From the NCBI RefSeq assembly GCF_039710355.1, contig NZ_JBDKWZ010000021.1:62001-126000 (forward strand): DNA of 64,000 nt. Reading direction: 5' to 3'. Below the pieces are notes generated by a model. It did no database searches. It was not told where the DNA came from and worked only from the letters and a program-made list of their open reading frames with translations. Shown piece after piece: positions 15,393-25,219 of the stretch (position 1 is the first letter of the stretch; each line of letters opens with the position of its first letter). Position numbers and translations under genes: made by a program. The DNA is from Rapidithrix thailandica (GTDB lineage Bacteria > Bacteroidota > Bacteroidia > Cytophagales > Flammeovirgaceae).

Positions 15393-16758
15393 TTAAACGT
15401 ATGGTTAAGTTTTCCGAGTATAACTCGCCAGTAAACGTATAATTCAGCCTTATTTTAGTAATAAATGGCTTATAATCTCTTAAATGTTGGAGAATATACC
15501 ATGCTGTAAACTCTTCATGTTTTCTAATAAACTTTTTAAGGATATCAGGAGAATCCAAGCCATAATGGTCTAAAATCTCTAATTGGATTTTCCCTTGATA
15601 GGCATCGCCATCCAAATCAAATTCGTTTAGATAAATATTAAAAGCTTGTGTACCATCAATTGTAATTCCCAAACCTCCAAACTTATCTGGATAAGACAGG
15701 CTATTGAGGTCTTGTAAGTTCAATCCTAACATATCTGGCTTCTCTTCAATTTCATTCCTCACATACTGAGTAATCATGTCATCAACTTTTAATGCGTTAC
15801 TAATACCAGTATTTCTTCTAATAGCATCTGATAAAATGGGAGCAAGGCCAGAAATAAAATTTTCTGTTGAATTATGAGATGCAATTGCCTTATTTAGCCT
15901 TGGATCTTCAAAGAAATTTATCGTTTTTGTATTATTTTGGAAAAAATCAATCATATCATGTAAACAGTCATCTAAATCACCCATAGCCCAATCATCCGCA
16001 TCGTTTTTGAATATATCAAATAACTTATCATCTGAGTGTACATTATACTTTTCAATCTGTTTCATGGCATATTCTACTATATTATCTCGCTCTTCTATTT
16101 TATCTTCATCATTTCCTACAGTTATACCATATGCTTCTTCATATGCTTGATTTAAACGAGTAAGCATTTTTATCCGATCAGCAGGTAATTGAAAACCTAA
16201 GTTAGTAATATCTTCCTTTGTTACGTCAGAACCTTGGGAATCTTTAACCACTCCTGCTCTTCTCATAGAACGTGCAATGGCCATGGGAAAAACAACTAGT
16301 TCAGTTTGTATACTTACTCCCTTGGAAGGGCTATTACAGTAAGCATAGATTCTTACCCTCTCACATTTCCTTGGAGTATATTTGTAACAAATATCATCAC
16401 CCTCAATATATGCCTCAGATTGAGGCAAGTCATTCAACTCCCCACAATCATCTATTTCTACACTCCATTTTACTTTTTTAAGTTTTTCTATCAGGGTTAC
16501 ATCCTGAGAAAATTTAGTTGCTTTAAACACATAGGTTTTTCCGGAAAACATTTCTTCTACTAACTCTCCACCTTCAGTAAAAGGCCCTTCCATTTTTTTT
16601 ACTAAAAATTCAACTATTCTGAGCTTAGTTGTTTTTAATTGTGGGTGATTAGGTTGGCCCGAAGGATACACTGTAGCAACAATTTCTTTAGTGTCTTCAT
16701 CAATATATACTCTGTATTTATTACCACTTCCTATTTTTTCAACTTTTAGATTTCCCAT
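15376..16758 (-). CDS. DUF3289-like protein with a central beta-rich domain (possible secreted effector)
   Basis: 460 residues, no signal peptide. The C-terminal ~200 residues resemble DUF3289: a helical block with FFEDPRLNKAIASHNS (about 300), FGGLGITIDGTQAFNIYL, LEILDHYGLDSPDI and FTAWYILQHLRDYKPFITKI. Residues about 75-160 look like an Ig-type beta domain (VTLIEKLKKVKWSVEIDD, then YAYCNSPSKGVSIQTELVVF) of the kind seen ahead of effector domains in Bacteroidota secreted or type VI-linked proteins. The biochemical role of DUF3289 is not established; it occurs in effector-like architectures. The gene is more AT-rich than its neighbours and is coupled by a 17-bp overlap to a small anchored protein, consistent with a transferred two-gene module. 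The family call rests on motif memory. Confidence 0.6.
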   Translation of the reverse strand: MGNLKVEKIGSGNKYRVYIDEDTKEIVATVYPSGQPNHPQLKTTKLRIVEFLVKKMEGPFTEGGELVEEMFSGKTYVFKATKFSQDVTLIEKLKKVKWSVEIDDCGELNDLPQSEAYIEGDDICYKYTPRKCERVRIYAYCNSPSKGVSIQTELVVFPMAIARSMRRAGVVKDSQGSDVTKEDITNLGFQLPADRIKMLTRLNQAYEEAYGITVGNDEDKIEERDNIVEYAMKQIEKYNVHSDDKLFDIFKNDADDWAMGDLDDCLHDMIDFFQNNTKTINFFEDPRLNKAIASHNSTENFISGLAPILSDAIRRNTGISNALKVDDMITQYVRNEIEEKPDMLGLNLQDLNSLSYPDKFGGLGITIDGTQAFNIYLNEFDLDGDAYQGKIQLEILDHYGLDSPDILKKFIRKHEEFTAWYILQHLRDYKPFITKIRLNYTFTGELYSENLTIRLNEEEN

Positions 16759-17133
16759 AACTCTTGCTTCTTCAAATGGTTTATAGTAATTAGAGTGTAT
16801 AATAAGTTATACAACTATTACTCATAATAGTAAGTATTTTAATAAAATTTAAATTGCATTATTTTTATAATTCCCACCAAACTAACTACAAATAATTACA
16901 ATCCAATCATTTTATTTGTTTTTTATTATGTAATTTTAGGTATATAATTAAACAAATCCCCTTGTAATAACCTTTAATTTACTCTTCCTACCTAGTGAAG
17001 CCACACCTTACTCCTCCAAACATCAAGGTTTATTTCAATTAAAACATTTCCTATAACGTCCCAGCCTAAGAGCTGGGCATTTATGGTTTGATTTTTATAA
17101 TTTTATGCTTTCACACAGCAAGCTTTGATCACC
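16759..17133. other. AT-rich intergenic region between divergent genes
   Basis: About 375 bp, very AT-rich, separating the DUF3289-like gene and the AraC regulator. No coding frame or TAnnTTTG box with good spacing stands out. A small hairpin CCCAGC (17060-17065) / GCTGGG (17072-17077) lies 57 bp ahead of the AraC start; it lacks a T-run and its role is unknown. Confidence 0.4.
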
Positions 17134-18048
17134 ATGAACACTAGCCAATCGTTAACGGACTTTTACAAACAGGTCTCCTTTAAAGATCCAAATGTCAACC
17201 TCCAAGCACAACAAGCCAATGAATGGGGGCATTTTAATGTGTATAGGAGGAGTGATTTCAGCAGTTCTTGCACCCACTACAAACCTTATAACCGAAGGGA
17301 CTTTTTTAAAATCTCTCTTGTCATTGGCACCGGGACGTTATATTATGCAGACAAAGGCATTGACATTTCTCAAAATGCTTTGTTATTTTCCAACCCTAAC
17401 ATCCCCTATGCCTGGGAAGCCCGGTCAGAAGTACAGGAAGGATACTTTTGCCTTTTTACCGAAGGCTTTGTCAATACGGACTACCAAAGTGAAAACTTGT
17501 ATTATTCCCCCTTGTTCAGAGTGGGTGGAAACCCGGTCTTTTTTGTAGACGAGGCACAAACCGAACGGATAAGCGGACTATTTGAAGAAATGCTCAAAGA
17601 AATCGCTTCGGATTATCGATATAAATTTGACTTGATCCGCAACTATATGAACCTCATACTGCATGAAGCCTTAAAAATGCAACCGGCCGATTCTTTTTTC
17701 CAACATCATGATGCCGCCTCCCGCATTACTTCGCTGTTTCTGGAATTATTGGAACGGCAGTTTCCCGTGTCTTTTGAGCATTCCTTACAACTGAAAAGTG
17801 CCAATGACTATGCCTTTCGCTTGTCTGTGCATACCAACCACTTGAACAGGGCAATAAAAAAAGTTACGGGCAAAACCACTACCGGGCATATTACGGCAAG
17901 ATTGCTACAAGAGGCCAAAGCATTGTTACAACATACGGACTGGAACATTGCCGATATTGCCTATTGCCTCGGCTTTGAAAGCCCGGCATATTTCAATAAT
18001 TTTTTCAAAAAGCAAATGAGCATCACCCCCAAACGGTTTAGAGGGTAG
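17134..18048 (+). CDS. AraC-family transcriptional regulator
   Basis: 304 residues from the ATG at 17134; a TTG nine bases upstream (17125) is in frame but the ATG is preferred. The N-terminal ~150 residues form a cupin-like sensing domain (YYADKGIDISQNALLFSNP). The C-terminal ~100 residues carry two helix-turn-helix motifs typical of AraC proteins (LSVHTNHLNRAIKKVTGKT, then WNIADIAYCLGFESPAYFNN FFKK). The next gene on the same strand is an aldo/keto reductase beyond an inserted repeat element, and a convergent SDR follows, so control of these oxidoreductases is plausible; AraC proteins of this type in Bacteroidota commonly neighbour such genes. Confidence 0.9.
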   Translation: MNTSQSLTDFYKQVSFKDPNVNLQAQQANEWGHFNVYRRSDFSSSCTHYKPYNRRDFFKISLVIGTGTLYYADKGIDISQNALLFSNPNIPYAWEARSEVQEGYFCLFTEGFVNTDYQSENLYYSPLFRVGGNPVFFVDEAQTERISGLFEEMLKEIASDYRYKFDLIRNYMNLILHEALKMQPADSFFQHHDAASRITSLFLELLERQFPVSFEHSLQLKSANDYAFRLSVHTNHLNRAIKKVTGKTTTGHITARLLQEAKALLQHTDWNIADIAYCLGFESPAYFNNFFKKQMSITPKRFRG

Positions 18049-18253
18049 TTGATGCAATTCTCTAATAGGAAAGTAGATCACGAAACAAATCCACTTTAGT
18101 AACCGCCAAGGTTTCACCCGGTATTTCGTTGACTAACCGTTCTCAATTTCTATTTGCTTACAACCTCCCCATCCTCCTGTTTGAATTTTATAATTTTTGG
18201 TTTGAATAGCGAAACTCGCTTCGGCAGCAGCCTGATACCTTTGTAGATAATAA

Positions 18254-18415
18254 TGAAGTGAATTAAACTTTTTCTTTTTCCTAAAAAATGTTTCAAAAAC
18301 GCCTCCTCTGTGTTACTTTTTTCAACAATAGTTTTGGCTATTCTTTTCAAAAAGTGCCTTGATGAGCCGATTTTGATTCCATTTCCGGTCAAAAACCATA
18401 CGTTTAAACCACTTC
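18254..18415. mobile_element. MITE-like 162-bp element, copy 1
   Basis: 162 bp that recur at 38555-38715 with 11 substitutions and one indel (about 93% identity). The ends are inverted repeats: TGAAGTGAATTAAAC at the left and, read from the right, TGAAGTGGTTTAAAC (13 of 15 matching; the last base of the right repeat is 18416). AAT flanks GAAGTG on the left and CACTTC on the right, a possible 3-bp target duplication. Both copies have a minus-strand frame reading IGSSRHFLK...IVEKS.TEEAFLKHF, interrupted differently in each, probably the remnant of a transposase end. It ends 27 bp before the aldo/keto reductase start. Confidence 0.75.
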
Positions 18416-18442
18416 AATTTTAAAAAACCTAAAAACTTAATT

Positions 18443-19447
18443 ATGAACTACAGAAAACTCGGAAAAACCAACCAACAAATATCCGCTATCGGCTTGGGCT
18501 GTATGGGAATGAGCTTTGCCTACGGTCCAAGGGATGACCAACAGTCAATAGCCACCTTGGAACATGCCTTGGACTTGGGGGTCAACTTTTGGGACACGGC
18601 CGATATGTATGGCAAAGGGCACAATGAAGAACTGGTCGGGAAGGTATTACAACAACATCGCGACAAAGTATTCCTGGCGACCAAATTTGGTTTTCGTTAC
18701 GAAGAGGGATTTGATCCGAAAGATATGAAAACCTACAAAACCTATTTTGACGGTCGTCCGGAATATGTAAAGCAAGCCTGTGAAGCCAGCTTAAAACGAT
18801 TGGGCATCGATACCATAGACTTGTATTACAGCCATAGAGTGGACCCCAACGTTCCGGTTGAGGAAACCGTAGGCGCCATGGCCGAACTGGTAAAAGAGGG
18901 AAAGGTCCGTTATCTCGGTCTCTCTGAGGCTTCGGTAGAATCACTCAAAAAGGCATATGCGGTACATCCCATCTCGGCATTGCAATCCGAATACTCACTG
19001 TTTACCCGAGATATTGAAAAAGCAATTCTACCGGTTTGCCAAAAGTTGGGGATTTCGTTGGTTCCTTATAGTCCCTTAGGCCGGGGAATGCTTACCGGAG
19101 CGATAAAAGAAGTTCCTAAAGAGGAAGATGATTTTCGCAAAACGCTCCCCCGCTTTCAAGAAGAGAGTTTTCTTCACAATAAAAAGTTAGTGGATAAACT
19201 GGAGGAAATTGCCCAACAAAAAAATTGCACTCCGGCACAACTGGCCTTGGCCTGGTTGCTGGCAAAAGGAGAAAATATTCTTCCGATACCCGGCACAAAA
19301 AAGATCAAGTATTTGGAAGAAAATGCAGGGGCGGCTGATATTACACTTTCTACCGAAGATATGGACAGTATTACGGCTCTCTCCGATACGATCAAAGTGC
19401 ATGGCGAACGCTATTCGGAAGGGGCCATGAAACTGGTGAATAATTAA
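18443..19447 (+). CDS. Aldo/keto reductase
   Basis: 334 residues filling one AKR (beta/alpha)8 domain. The catalytic tetrad is visible: D51 and Y56 in [13 protein letters not shown]81 in FLATKFGF and H131 in YYSHRVDP. The C-terminal cofactor-binding part includes [15 protein letters not shown], typical of NADPH-dependent members of the IolS/YghZ-like group. It reduces aldehydes or ketones; natural substrate unknown. A MITE-like element ends just upstream, so its promoter may have been altered or supplied by the insertion. Confidence 0.92.
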   Translation: MNYRKLGKTNQQISAIGLGCMGMSFAYGPRDDQQSIATLEHALDLGVNFWDTADMYGKGHNEELVGKVLQQHRDKVFLATKFGFRYEEGFDPKDMKTYKTYFDGRPEYVKQACEASLKRLGIDTIDLYYSHRVDPNVPVEETVGAMAELVKEGKVRYLGLSEASVESLKKAYAVHPISALQSEYSLFTRDIEKAILPVCQKLGISLVPYSPLGRGMLTGAIKEVPKEEDDFRKTLPRFQEESFLHNKKLVDKLEEIAQQKNCTPAQLALAWLLAKGENILPIPGTKKIKYLEENAGAADITLSTEDMDSITALSDTIKVHGERYSEGAMKLVNN

Positions 19448-19497
19448 TTTCAACCGGAGTAAGGAGACTCAACAGGCAGCCTTTCAAAACCCAACAA

Positions 19498-19540
19498 AAA
19501 GGCTTGCAGTCGAAAATGCTCAACTGCAAGCCTTTGACCT
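19498..19540. terminator. Bidirectional terminator between aldo/keto reductase and SDR
   Basis: AAAGGCTTGCAGT (19498-19510) pairs perfectly with ACTGCAAGCCTTT (19523-19535), loop of 12 nt. T-rich sequence follows on the plus strand and an A5 run precedes it, giving a T-run for the minus-strand transcript of the convergent SDR. Confidence 0.8.
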
Positions 19541-19564
19541 TTTAGTTTATTTATCTCTTAACTT

Positions 19565-20314
19565 TTACACCTGACTTAATCCGCCATCCACTTCCAACTC
19601 CACCCCATTGACAAAGGAAGCATCTTCGGAAACCAAAAATAACACCGCTTTGGCTACTTCTTCCGCAGAACCAAACCTGCCCAAGGGGACTTGCTGTGCC
19701 ATTTGTTGCCCCATGGCATCCAGCTCTTCTTCCGACCTGCCCATTTTAGTATAAATCGGGGTTTCGATAGGACCCGGAGCGACACTTACCGTCCGTATTT
19801 TCTTGTCGAGCAATTCGTTGGCAAGCACTCTGGAAAGCGATCTTAAAGCCGCCTTGGTAGCCGTATACACACCTGAGCCCGGAAACCCTTTCTGGTGTAC
19901 GATAGACGTGTTGCTTACGATCACGGCCTCTTCATTTAAATAAGGGATGGCCTCTTTGATGGTGAAAAACGGAGCTTTTACATTAATGGTAAAATGTTCA
20001 TCAAAATGCGCTTCGGTGATTTCAGCCATGGGGGCAAATTTGGCGATTCCCGCATTCAAAAAGAGGATATCGATTTTACCATATCTCTCCACCGTCTTCC
20101 GGATAGCCAATTTGGAAGCTTCCAAATCCCTTGAGTCGGCCAGAAATGCCGACACCTCTCCTTCTATGGAATGTACCGCTTCTTCAAGGGCTTCCTGCCT
20201 ACGGCCTGTAATCACCACACGGGCACCTTCTTGTGCAAAAAGTTGGGCGGTGGCCAAGCCAATTCCACTGTTTCCACCGGTAATAAAAGCGACTTTGTTT
20301 TTTAATTTGTTCAT
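19565..20314 (-). CDS. Short-chain dehydrogenase/reductase (classical SDR)
   Basis: 249 residues. The nucleotide-binding TGGNSGIG motif is at 12-19, NAG at 87-89, catalytic Ser137 (VSNTSIVH), and Tyr150/Lys154 in YTATK. GRR after the second strand suggests NADP(H) preference. The C-terminal VDGGLSQV is typical of the FabG-like group. Substrate unknown. It is convergent with the aldo/keto reductase and shares its terminator; the pair with the AraC regulator may form a small redox or detoxification cluster. Confidence 0.92.
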   Translation of the reverse strand: MNKLKNKVAFITGGNSGIGLATAQLFAQEGARVVITGRRQEALEEAVHSIEGEVSAFLADSRDLEASKLAIRKTVERYGKIDILFLNAGIAKFAPMAEITEAHFDEHFTINVKAPFFTIKEAIPYLNEEAVIVSNTSIVHQKGFPGSGVYTATKAALRSLSRVLANELLDKKIRTVSVAPGPIETPIYTKMGRSEEELDAMGQQMAQQVPLGRFGSAEEVAKAVLFLVSEDASFVNGVELEVDGGLSQV

Positions 20315-20582
20315 GATTTTTTCTTGTTGGATACTGTATAAAATAATTATGTGAATTGAAAGGGATCTCCTTGGTTTAAGCCTTTATGAATTCATACATT
20401 TAAATATATCTATATTTTAATTTAAAAAAGAACCCCGTTCTTAACCGGGACCTCCTAAAACTTTCTGTGTGTCTTATGTCTTACTTGCCATATGGAATTA
20501 CAAGTATAAATAAAATATTTAAATATTTGAATGTATCTATTAATATTTTTCGTATCCTCCAAAAGATCCACTAAATTCGAGG

Positions 20583-22061
20583 ATGGAAAAGGCAACCCAA
20601 AACACCTCCCTCATGGACAACAATTTTGCAAAAAAACTCTACGACCCCGGTACTTTTAGAGAGCAAGGACATCAAATGGTTAACCTACTGGCGGATTATC
20701 TGGAAAAGGTAAGTCAGCAAAAAGATGGCATTCCTGTAACTCAATGGAAGTTTCCTAACCAACAATTGACGTATTGGCAAGAAGCCCTGCAAAACCCCAA
20801 ACTAAATTTACCGGATTTTTTCCAACAAGTGCTTGATCAATCCATCCATTTGCATCATCCCAAATACATTGGGCATCAAGTCTCTCCGGTGGCACCTCTA
20901 GCCGCATTAACCTCGTTGGTTTCCAGCTTTTTGAACAATGGCATGGCGGTTTATGAAATGGGCGCTACCGCTACGGCCATGGAGCGGTTGGTCATACAAG
21001 AATTAAGCAAAGTATTGGGCTTTGATGAGCAGGCAGATGGTTTCTTAACCTCCGGAGGCACCTTGGCGACTTTGACCGCACTGCTCGCTGCCAGACAGAA
21101 AGTAAGCCAAGGCAATATCTGGGAAAAAGGCTTGCGCCAAAAACTTGCGGTAATGGTTTCCGAAGAAGCTCATTACTGTATAGACCGGGCTTGCCGGATC
21201 ATGGGTTTTGGTGCTGAGGGGGTGATAAAGATCCCAGTCAATGCACAATTTCAGATGGATACTTCCTTACTGGAGGAGTATTACCAACAAGCTCAGGCCA
21301 ATGGGTTTGAAGTAATAGCCATCGTGGGTTCTGCCTGTTCGACTTCCACCGGATCTTATGATAATTTAGAAGCAATAGGCCGGTTTTGTCAAGGCAAACC
21401 ATTGTGGTTTCATATAGACGGGGCTCATGGTGGCGCTGTAGCATACTCTTCCCGATATGCTTCTTTGTTAAAAGGAGTCACTCAAGCCGACTCCATCATC
21501 ATCGATTATCATAAAATGCTGCTGACTCCTGCATTGGCAACGGCTGTTGTCTTCAGAGAAGGAAAAGATTCTTATTCTGCATTCGCTCAAAAAGCTCAAT
21601 ACCTTTATGAACAAGACGAACAGGAATGGCATGAACTTGGGAAGCGCACCTTCGAATGCACCAAATATATGATGGGGTTCAAAGTGTATACTTTGCTGCG
21701 CACCTATGGCCCGGAACTCTTTGAAGCCAATATCGACTACTTGTATCAGTTAACACAACGCTTTGCCCGACTTATCGAAAGTCGTCAAGACCTGGAGTTA
21801 GCGCTCCGGCCTCAAGCCAATATTATTTGTTTCCGATACACATCAGCAAAAAAATCCACCGAAGAACTAAATACCATTAACCGGAACTTGAGAAGGCAAC
21901 TCTTAGAGAAAGGAGAATTTTATATTGTCCAAACACAATTGAAGGGGCTTGTGTACTTACGGGCTACTCTTATGAATCCGTTAACTACGGAATTGGAATT
22001 AACACAACTGTTGGATACCATCGGAAAGCTACTCAAAGCCGAAATGTTATCAACTAAGTAG
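20583..22061 (+). CDS. PLP-dependent group II amino-acid decarboxylase
   Basis: 492 residues of fold-type I decarboxylase (glutamate / aromatic-amino-acid / diaminobutyrate decarboxylase family). Visible landmarks: HPKYIGHQVSPVAPLAALTS near 100, TSGGTLATLTALLAAR near 158-173 (phosphate-binding region), HIDGAHGG near 280 with the PLP-pairing Asp, and the Schiff-base lysine K311 in DYHKMLLTP. The usual family length is 450-550. Substrate cannot be assigned; sequence around the active site looks closer to diaminobutyrate/aspartate-type enzymes than to glutamate decarboxylase, a weak impression. Monocistronic. Confidence 0.88.
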   Translation: MEKATQNTSLMDNNFAKKLYDPGTFREQGHQMVNLLADYLEKVSQQKDGIPVTQWKFPNQQLTYWQEALQNPKLNLPDFFQQVLDQSIHLHHPKYIGHQVSPVAPLAALTSLVSSFLNNGMAVYEMGATATAMERLVIQELSKVLGFDEQADGFLTSGGTLATLTALLAARQKVSQGNIWEKGLRQKLAVMVSEEAHYCIDRACRIMGFGAEGVIKIPVNAQFQMDTSLLEEYYQQAQANGFEVIAIVGSACSTSTGSYDNLEAIGRFCQGKPLWFHIDGAHGGAVAYSSRYASLLKGVTQADSIIIDYHKMLLTPALATAVVFREGKDSYSAFAQKAQYLYEQDEQEWHELGKRTFECTKYMMGFKVYTLLRTYGPELFEANIDYLYQLTQRFARLIESRQDLELALRPQANIICFRYTSAKKSTEELNTINRNLRRQLLEKGEFYIVQTQLKGLVYLRATLMNPLTTELELTQLLDTIGKLLKAEMLSTK

Positions 22062-22167
22062 ACGCTTTAAAAAAGGGATAAAAGCAGGGTAAAATATCTT
22101 TATACCGATTGCTCTTTTTATCCCCTTTCGCGTTGGTTTACTTTATCGCCTTGGACCTTATGCATCT

Positions 22168-23073
22168 TTATTTTCCTCTCTCCAATACTTGATGGGAGGC
22201 TTTCCGGTAGCCGGTAATCCGGATTCCTTCCTGTTGTGGTTCTACAATGGCATAACTGTTATTTTCCTTTCCTTCTCCATCCACCACAGCCAAAAAAGTG
22301 GAATAGTGAATCCCCTGGATTTCCGCATGTTTTTCTTTATGGATATGTCCTTGAAATACAGCTTGTACCTTGCCGGAAGCTTCTAAAACCGCCCGCACAG
22401 CCGCTGCATTTTTCACGGTATAATTTCCTTCTTCTTGCAACAGTTGATGGCAAAATACAATGACAGGAAACTTCGTTTTGCTCAGATCTTTTTGCAGCCA
22501 ATCCAATTGTTCTTGTGGGATATTGGCATCCGTCCAATCATAATTACCGTGATCATATGCTTTTCCTTCACTGGTAAAATTGGCATCCAGTACCACGAAG
22601 TGCCAGTGTTTATGGTCAAAGGAATAATAGGTTTTTTCTTTGGGGATTCCCGAATTTTTAATATTTCCCTGAAATTGGGATTTGGAAATACTGTCCATAT
22701 CATGATTTCCCAACACATGAAAGCGCTTGCCTTTAAATTGCGCAAACACCTTTTCCAGCGCTTGCAGATAGTGAATGGTTTGTTGCTCTTGAGGGTCTTT
22801 TGCCTGATCTTTGAAATCGCCCAAATGGATCAAAAAATCTACATTCTGCTCATTCATCAATCCCACACATTCTTGAAGTTTGGTTTTTGATTCGCGATAG
22901 TACCTTTTGCCTTGAGGCTCCCGGTCGGCATAGTGGGTATCTGTGACCACGCCAAAACGCAATGCTTTTTTCATCTCTTTGCCAAAGGATGGGAACGTGC
23001 CCAATGCCGTAGCACCTGCCGTCAAAGCGCTTGTTTTTAAAAATTTCCTACGGGTAATTGTCCAGTTTTTCAC
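22168..23073 (-). CDS. Tat-exported calcineurin-like phosphoesterase
   Basis: 301 residues. The N-terminus has a twin-arginine signal (TRRKFLK at 7-13, then a hydrophobic stretch), so a folded metal enzyme is exported to the periplasm. Metallophosphoesterase motifs: D45-H47 (TDTHY), D86 (HLGDF), N123-H124 (GNHD), H209 (FCHQ) and H243/H245 (GHIH). This set is complete and the family acts on phosphate esters or diesters, for example nucleotide or phospholipid headgroup substrates; the substrate here is unknown. It lies 63 bp downstream of glycerate kinase on the same strand, so co-expression is likely. Confidence 0.88.
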   Translation of the reverse strand: MKNWTITRRKFLKTSALTAGATALGTFPSFGKEMKKALRFGVVTDTHYADREPQGKRYYRESKTKLQECVGLMNEQNVDFLIHLGDFKDQAKDPQEQQTIHYLQALEKVFAQFKGKRFHVLGNHDMDSISKSQFQGNIKNSGIPKEKTYYSFDHKHWHFVVLDANFTSEGKAYDHGNYDWTDANIPQEQLDWLQKDLSKTKFPVIVFCHQLLQEEGNYTVKNAAAVRAVLEASGKVQAVFQGHIHKEKHAEIQGIHYSTFLAVVDGEGKENNSYAIVEPQQEGIRITGYRKASHQVLERGK

Positions 23074-23136
23074 AATGCTTTTGATATTTTTTTAAGGAAT
23101 AATTATTAACAATAAGGCGTGATTAGCCGCAAAGGC

Positions 23137-24267
23137 TTACTTCTTCATTGAGGACAAAAAACAAGCTAATTGCCCACTGGCGAAACTCAAATTCCTTTCC
23201 GTAAAGCTCAATGCATCTTCCAGCGTACATGGCCCCGGCACAATACTGAATACAGCATCAAAGTACTGATTCAATGCAATAGTCTGTTCAACACTTCCGG
23301 CAAGGGCTACTACTTTTTTCTCAAACTGCTTTGCCCGTCGGGCAACTCCCACAGGCGTTTTACCTTTCAGGGATTGCCTGTCCAGGCTGCCTTCTCCGGT
23401 AATGACCCAGTCCACTTGTTGCACTATGGTATCAAAGGCAAAAGCGTCCAATACCAGATCGATCCCATTGCTTAAGGTGGCCTCCAGGCAAGCTACAAAG
23501 CCAGCCGCTATGCCCCCGGCAGCCCCTCCACCCGGTAGCTTGGTAATATCTTTTCCTGTTGCTTTTTCAAGCAATTCCGCCCAATGGCTTAAGCCCTCTT
23601 CCAACATTTCCACCTGTTTGTTTGTAGCGCCTTTTTGCGGGGCAAATACTTTGGCAGCGCCTTGTTCGCCAATCAAGGGATTGGAGACATCACAAGCAAT
23701 CTCAAGCGAAATTTCTTTCAACCTTGGGTCCAGCCCTTGTAAATCCACTTGTTGCACTTCAGACAAGTTGACCTCATAAGGGTTTACCACCACTCCTTTT
23801 TGGTTCAGAAAACGAACACCCAATGCCTGTAAGGCCCCTACTCCACCATCTACCGTTGCACTCCCCCCTATGCCCAACAGAATTTTTTTTGCGCCTTTAT
23901 TTAAGGCTTCCACAAGCAACTGGCCTGTTCCAAAACTAGAGGCTTTTAAAGGGTTCAACGCATCGGGGCTGAGCAAATGAAGCCCCGATGCTTCGGCCAT
24001 TTCGATGACTGCCAGTTCTCCCTTACACCAACCCCATTTCGCCCTTACCTCATGCCCTAAAGGATCTCTCACTCTGGCAAATAGCTCCTCACCGGACAAT
24101 GTATGCAGTAATACTTCTACAAAATCATTTCCTCCGTCCGAAACGGGTAACTCGATAATTTCCAAGGACGGGTCTTTGTACAACAACCCTTTGGCAATCG
24201 CCGTTGAAGCCTGCTTCGCGGAAACACTTCCTTTAAAAGCTCCGGGTGCCACAAGAATCTTCGTCAT
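23137..24267 (-). CDS. Glycerate kinase (GarK/GlxK family)
   Basis: 376 residues matching the ~380-residue bacterial glycerate kinase family. Landmarks are ILVAPGAFKGSVSA at 4-17, PVSDGGNDFVEVL at 41-53, the strongly conserved GIGGSATVDGGVGALQALG near 131-150, PGGGAAGGIAAGF near 245-257 and ITGEGSLDRQSLKGKTP near 289-305. It phosphorylates D-glycerate to 2- or 3-phosphoglycerate, feeding glycerate or serine/glyoxylate breakdown into glycolysis. It starts 40 bp after the CYTH gene stop and is followed by the exported phosphoesterase, forming a likely three-gene minus-strand operon. Confidence 0.93.
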   Translation of the reverse strand: MTKILVAPGAFKGSVSAKQASTAIAKGLLYKDPSLEIIELPVSDGGNDFVEVLLHTLSGEELFARVRDPLGHEVRAKWGWCKGELAVIEMAEASGLHLLSPDALNPLKASSFGTGQLLVEALNKGAKKILLGIGGSATVDGGVGALQALGVRFLNQKGVVVNPYEVNLSEVQQVDLQGLDPRLKEISLEIACDVSNPLIGEQGAAKVFAPQKGATNKQVEMLEEGLSHWAELLEKATGKDITKLPGGGAAGGIAAGFVACLEATLSNGIDLVLDAFAFDTIVQQVDWVITGEGSLDRQSLKGKTPVGVARRAKQFEKKVVALAGSVEQTIALNQYFDAVFSIVPGPCTLEDALSFTERNLSFASGQLACFLSSMKK

Positions 24268-24307
24268 TGGCTTGTCGTTCTATTTCATAAACTACGTTAT
24301 GCCCTCC

Positions 24308-24844
24308 TTACCCCCGGGCTTCGTTATCAATTTTCTCAATTAACAAATCCGAATAGGAACGGGCAATTAAGTCCTCTTCTTTAATGTCCAACAAAGTTTT
24401 ATAGCGTTTACACTGCTCGGTTAATTTTTCTTTGTTCAGGCTTCCTTCTTTATCAATTGCTTCGATTTCCACAAAATTCCCGAGATCCTTTACCTCATCC
24501 AGATGAAACTTTACATTTTCAATAAAAAAGATTTTTCGCTCTTTCTCCACCACTACTTTTACACCCACTGTTTTTTTAAGAATTACTTTTAACTGGGCAA
24601 TATCAGCGGGTTTATATAAATCCACCACTGAATCTTTGGGACCTTTTAGGTCATTGCGATCGTAACTGATCAGCGCATTTTCAATATTTCCTTCCCGTAG
24701 TTTCAGGCGAAAATTACTGGCATCAAAATACGTGTCTGTTTGGTGATCCGTACCTTTTAACACCGCTCCTTCCTTCATCAGGATGTCTTCGGCTTTCGCC
24801 AAATCTTCATATTTAGCTTTAATCTCTACATTTAAGTGTGTCAT
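24308..24844 (-). CDS. CYTH-domain protein (class IV adenylate cyclase-like)
   Basis: 178 residues forming one CYTH beta-tunnel. The N-terminal strand reads VEIKAKY, a variant of the ExExK signature in which the second Glu is Lys. Later strands are present: TDTYF, FRLKLREG, ISYDR, VVVEKERKIFF, FHLDEVKDLGNFVEIEA. CYTH proteins bind triphosphorylated substrates (cyclase, thiamine triphosphatase, tripolyphosphatase). Activity cannot be assigned. It is the first gene of the probable operon with glycerate kinase (40 bp gap). Confidence 0.85.
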   Translation of the reverse strand: MTHLNVEIKAKYEDLAKAEDILMKEGAVLKGTDHQTDTYFDASNFRLKLREGNIENALISYDRNDLKGPKDSVVDLYKPADIAQLKVILKKTVGVKVVVEKERKIFFIENVKFHLDEVKDLGNFVEIEAIDKEGSLNKEKLTEQCKRYKTLLDIKEEDLIARSYSDLLIEKIDNEARG

Positions 24845-25219
24845 AACAGGAAGTTTATTGTTGGTGAATCAGTTAAATTTGGACGCGTATAAATTTACTT
24901 CCAAATCCTTAAGTTCTTTTTAAAAATGCGGATATTTTTAAGGAAACAGTGTGTTCCGGCACCTTTCTCACCCAAATTCTTTTCCATTAGCAAGGAGAGT
25001 TCCTTCTATAGTTGCGAAAGATTGTATTCAAAATCAAAAAATCGCTTTTGGATTCCACCTTTCCCCTTTATATAATTGTTAAGAAATAACAATAAGCAGT
25101 AAAGAAGATGAGAGTTCATCCCAATGGAAAAAGGGATTTGGAGGTGCTTCCAGGAGAGAGAGCCGCTCGAAAAAAGTTTACGAAAAGAATATTCTAAAAA
25201 GATAACTAACAACATATCA
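24845..25219. other. Intergenic region upstream of the MORN/Kazal gene
   Basis: 375 bp between divergent genes. The plus-strand reading frame extends back to 25124, but the upstream part is charged and lacks a signal, so the coding start is placed at 25220. Promoters for both genes are expected; none matches the -7 consensus clearly. Confidence 0.35.

Noticed and set aside
18150..18392. Minus-strand 80-codon frame
   Set aside because: Most of it lies in the MITE-like element, and the same frame in the second copy ends differently. It is a remnant, not a host gene.
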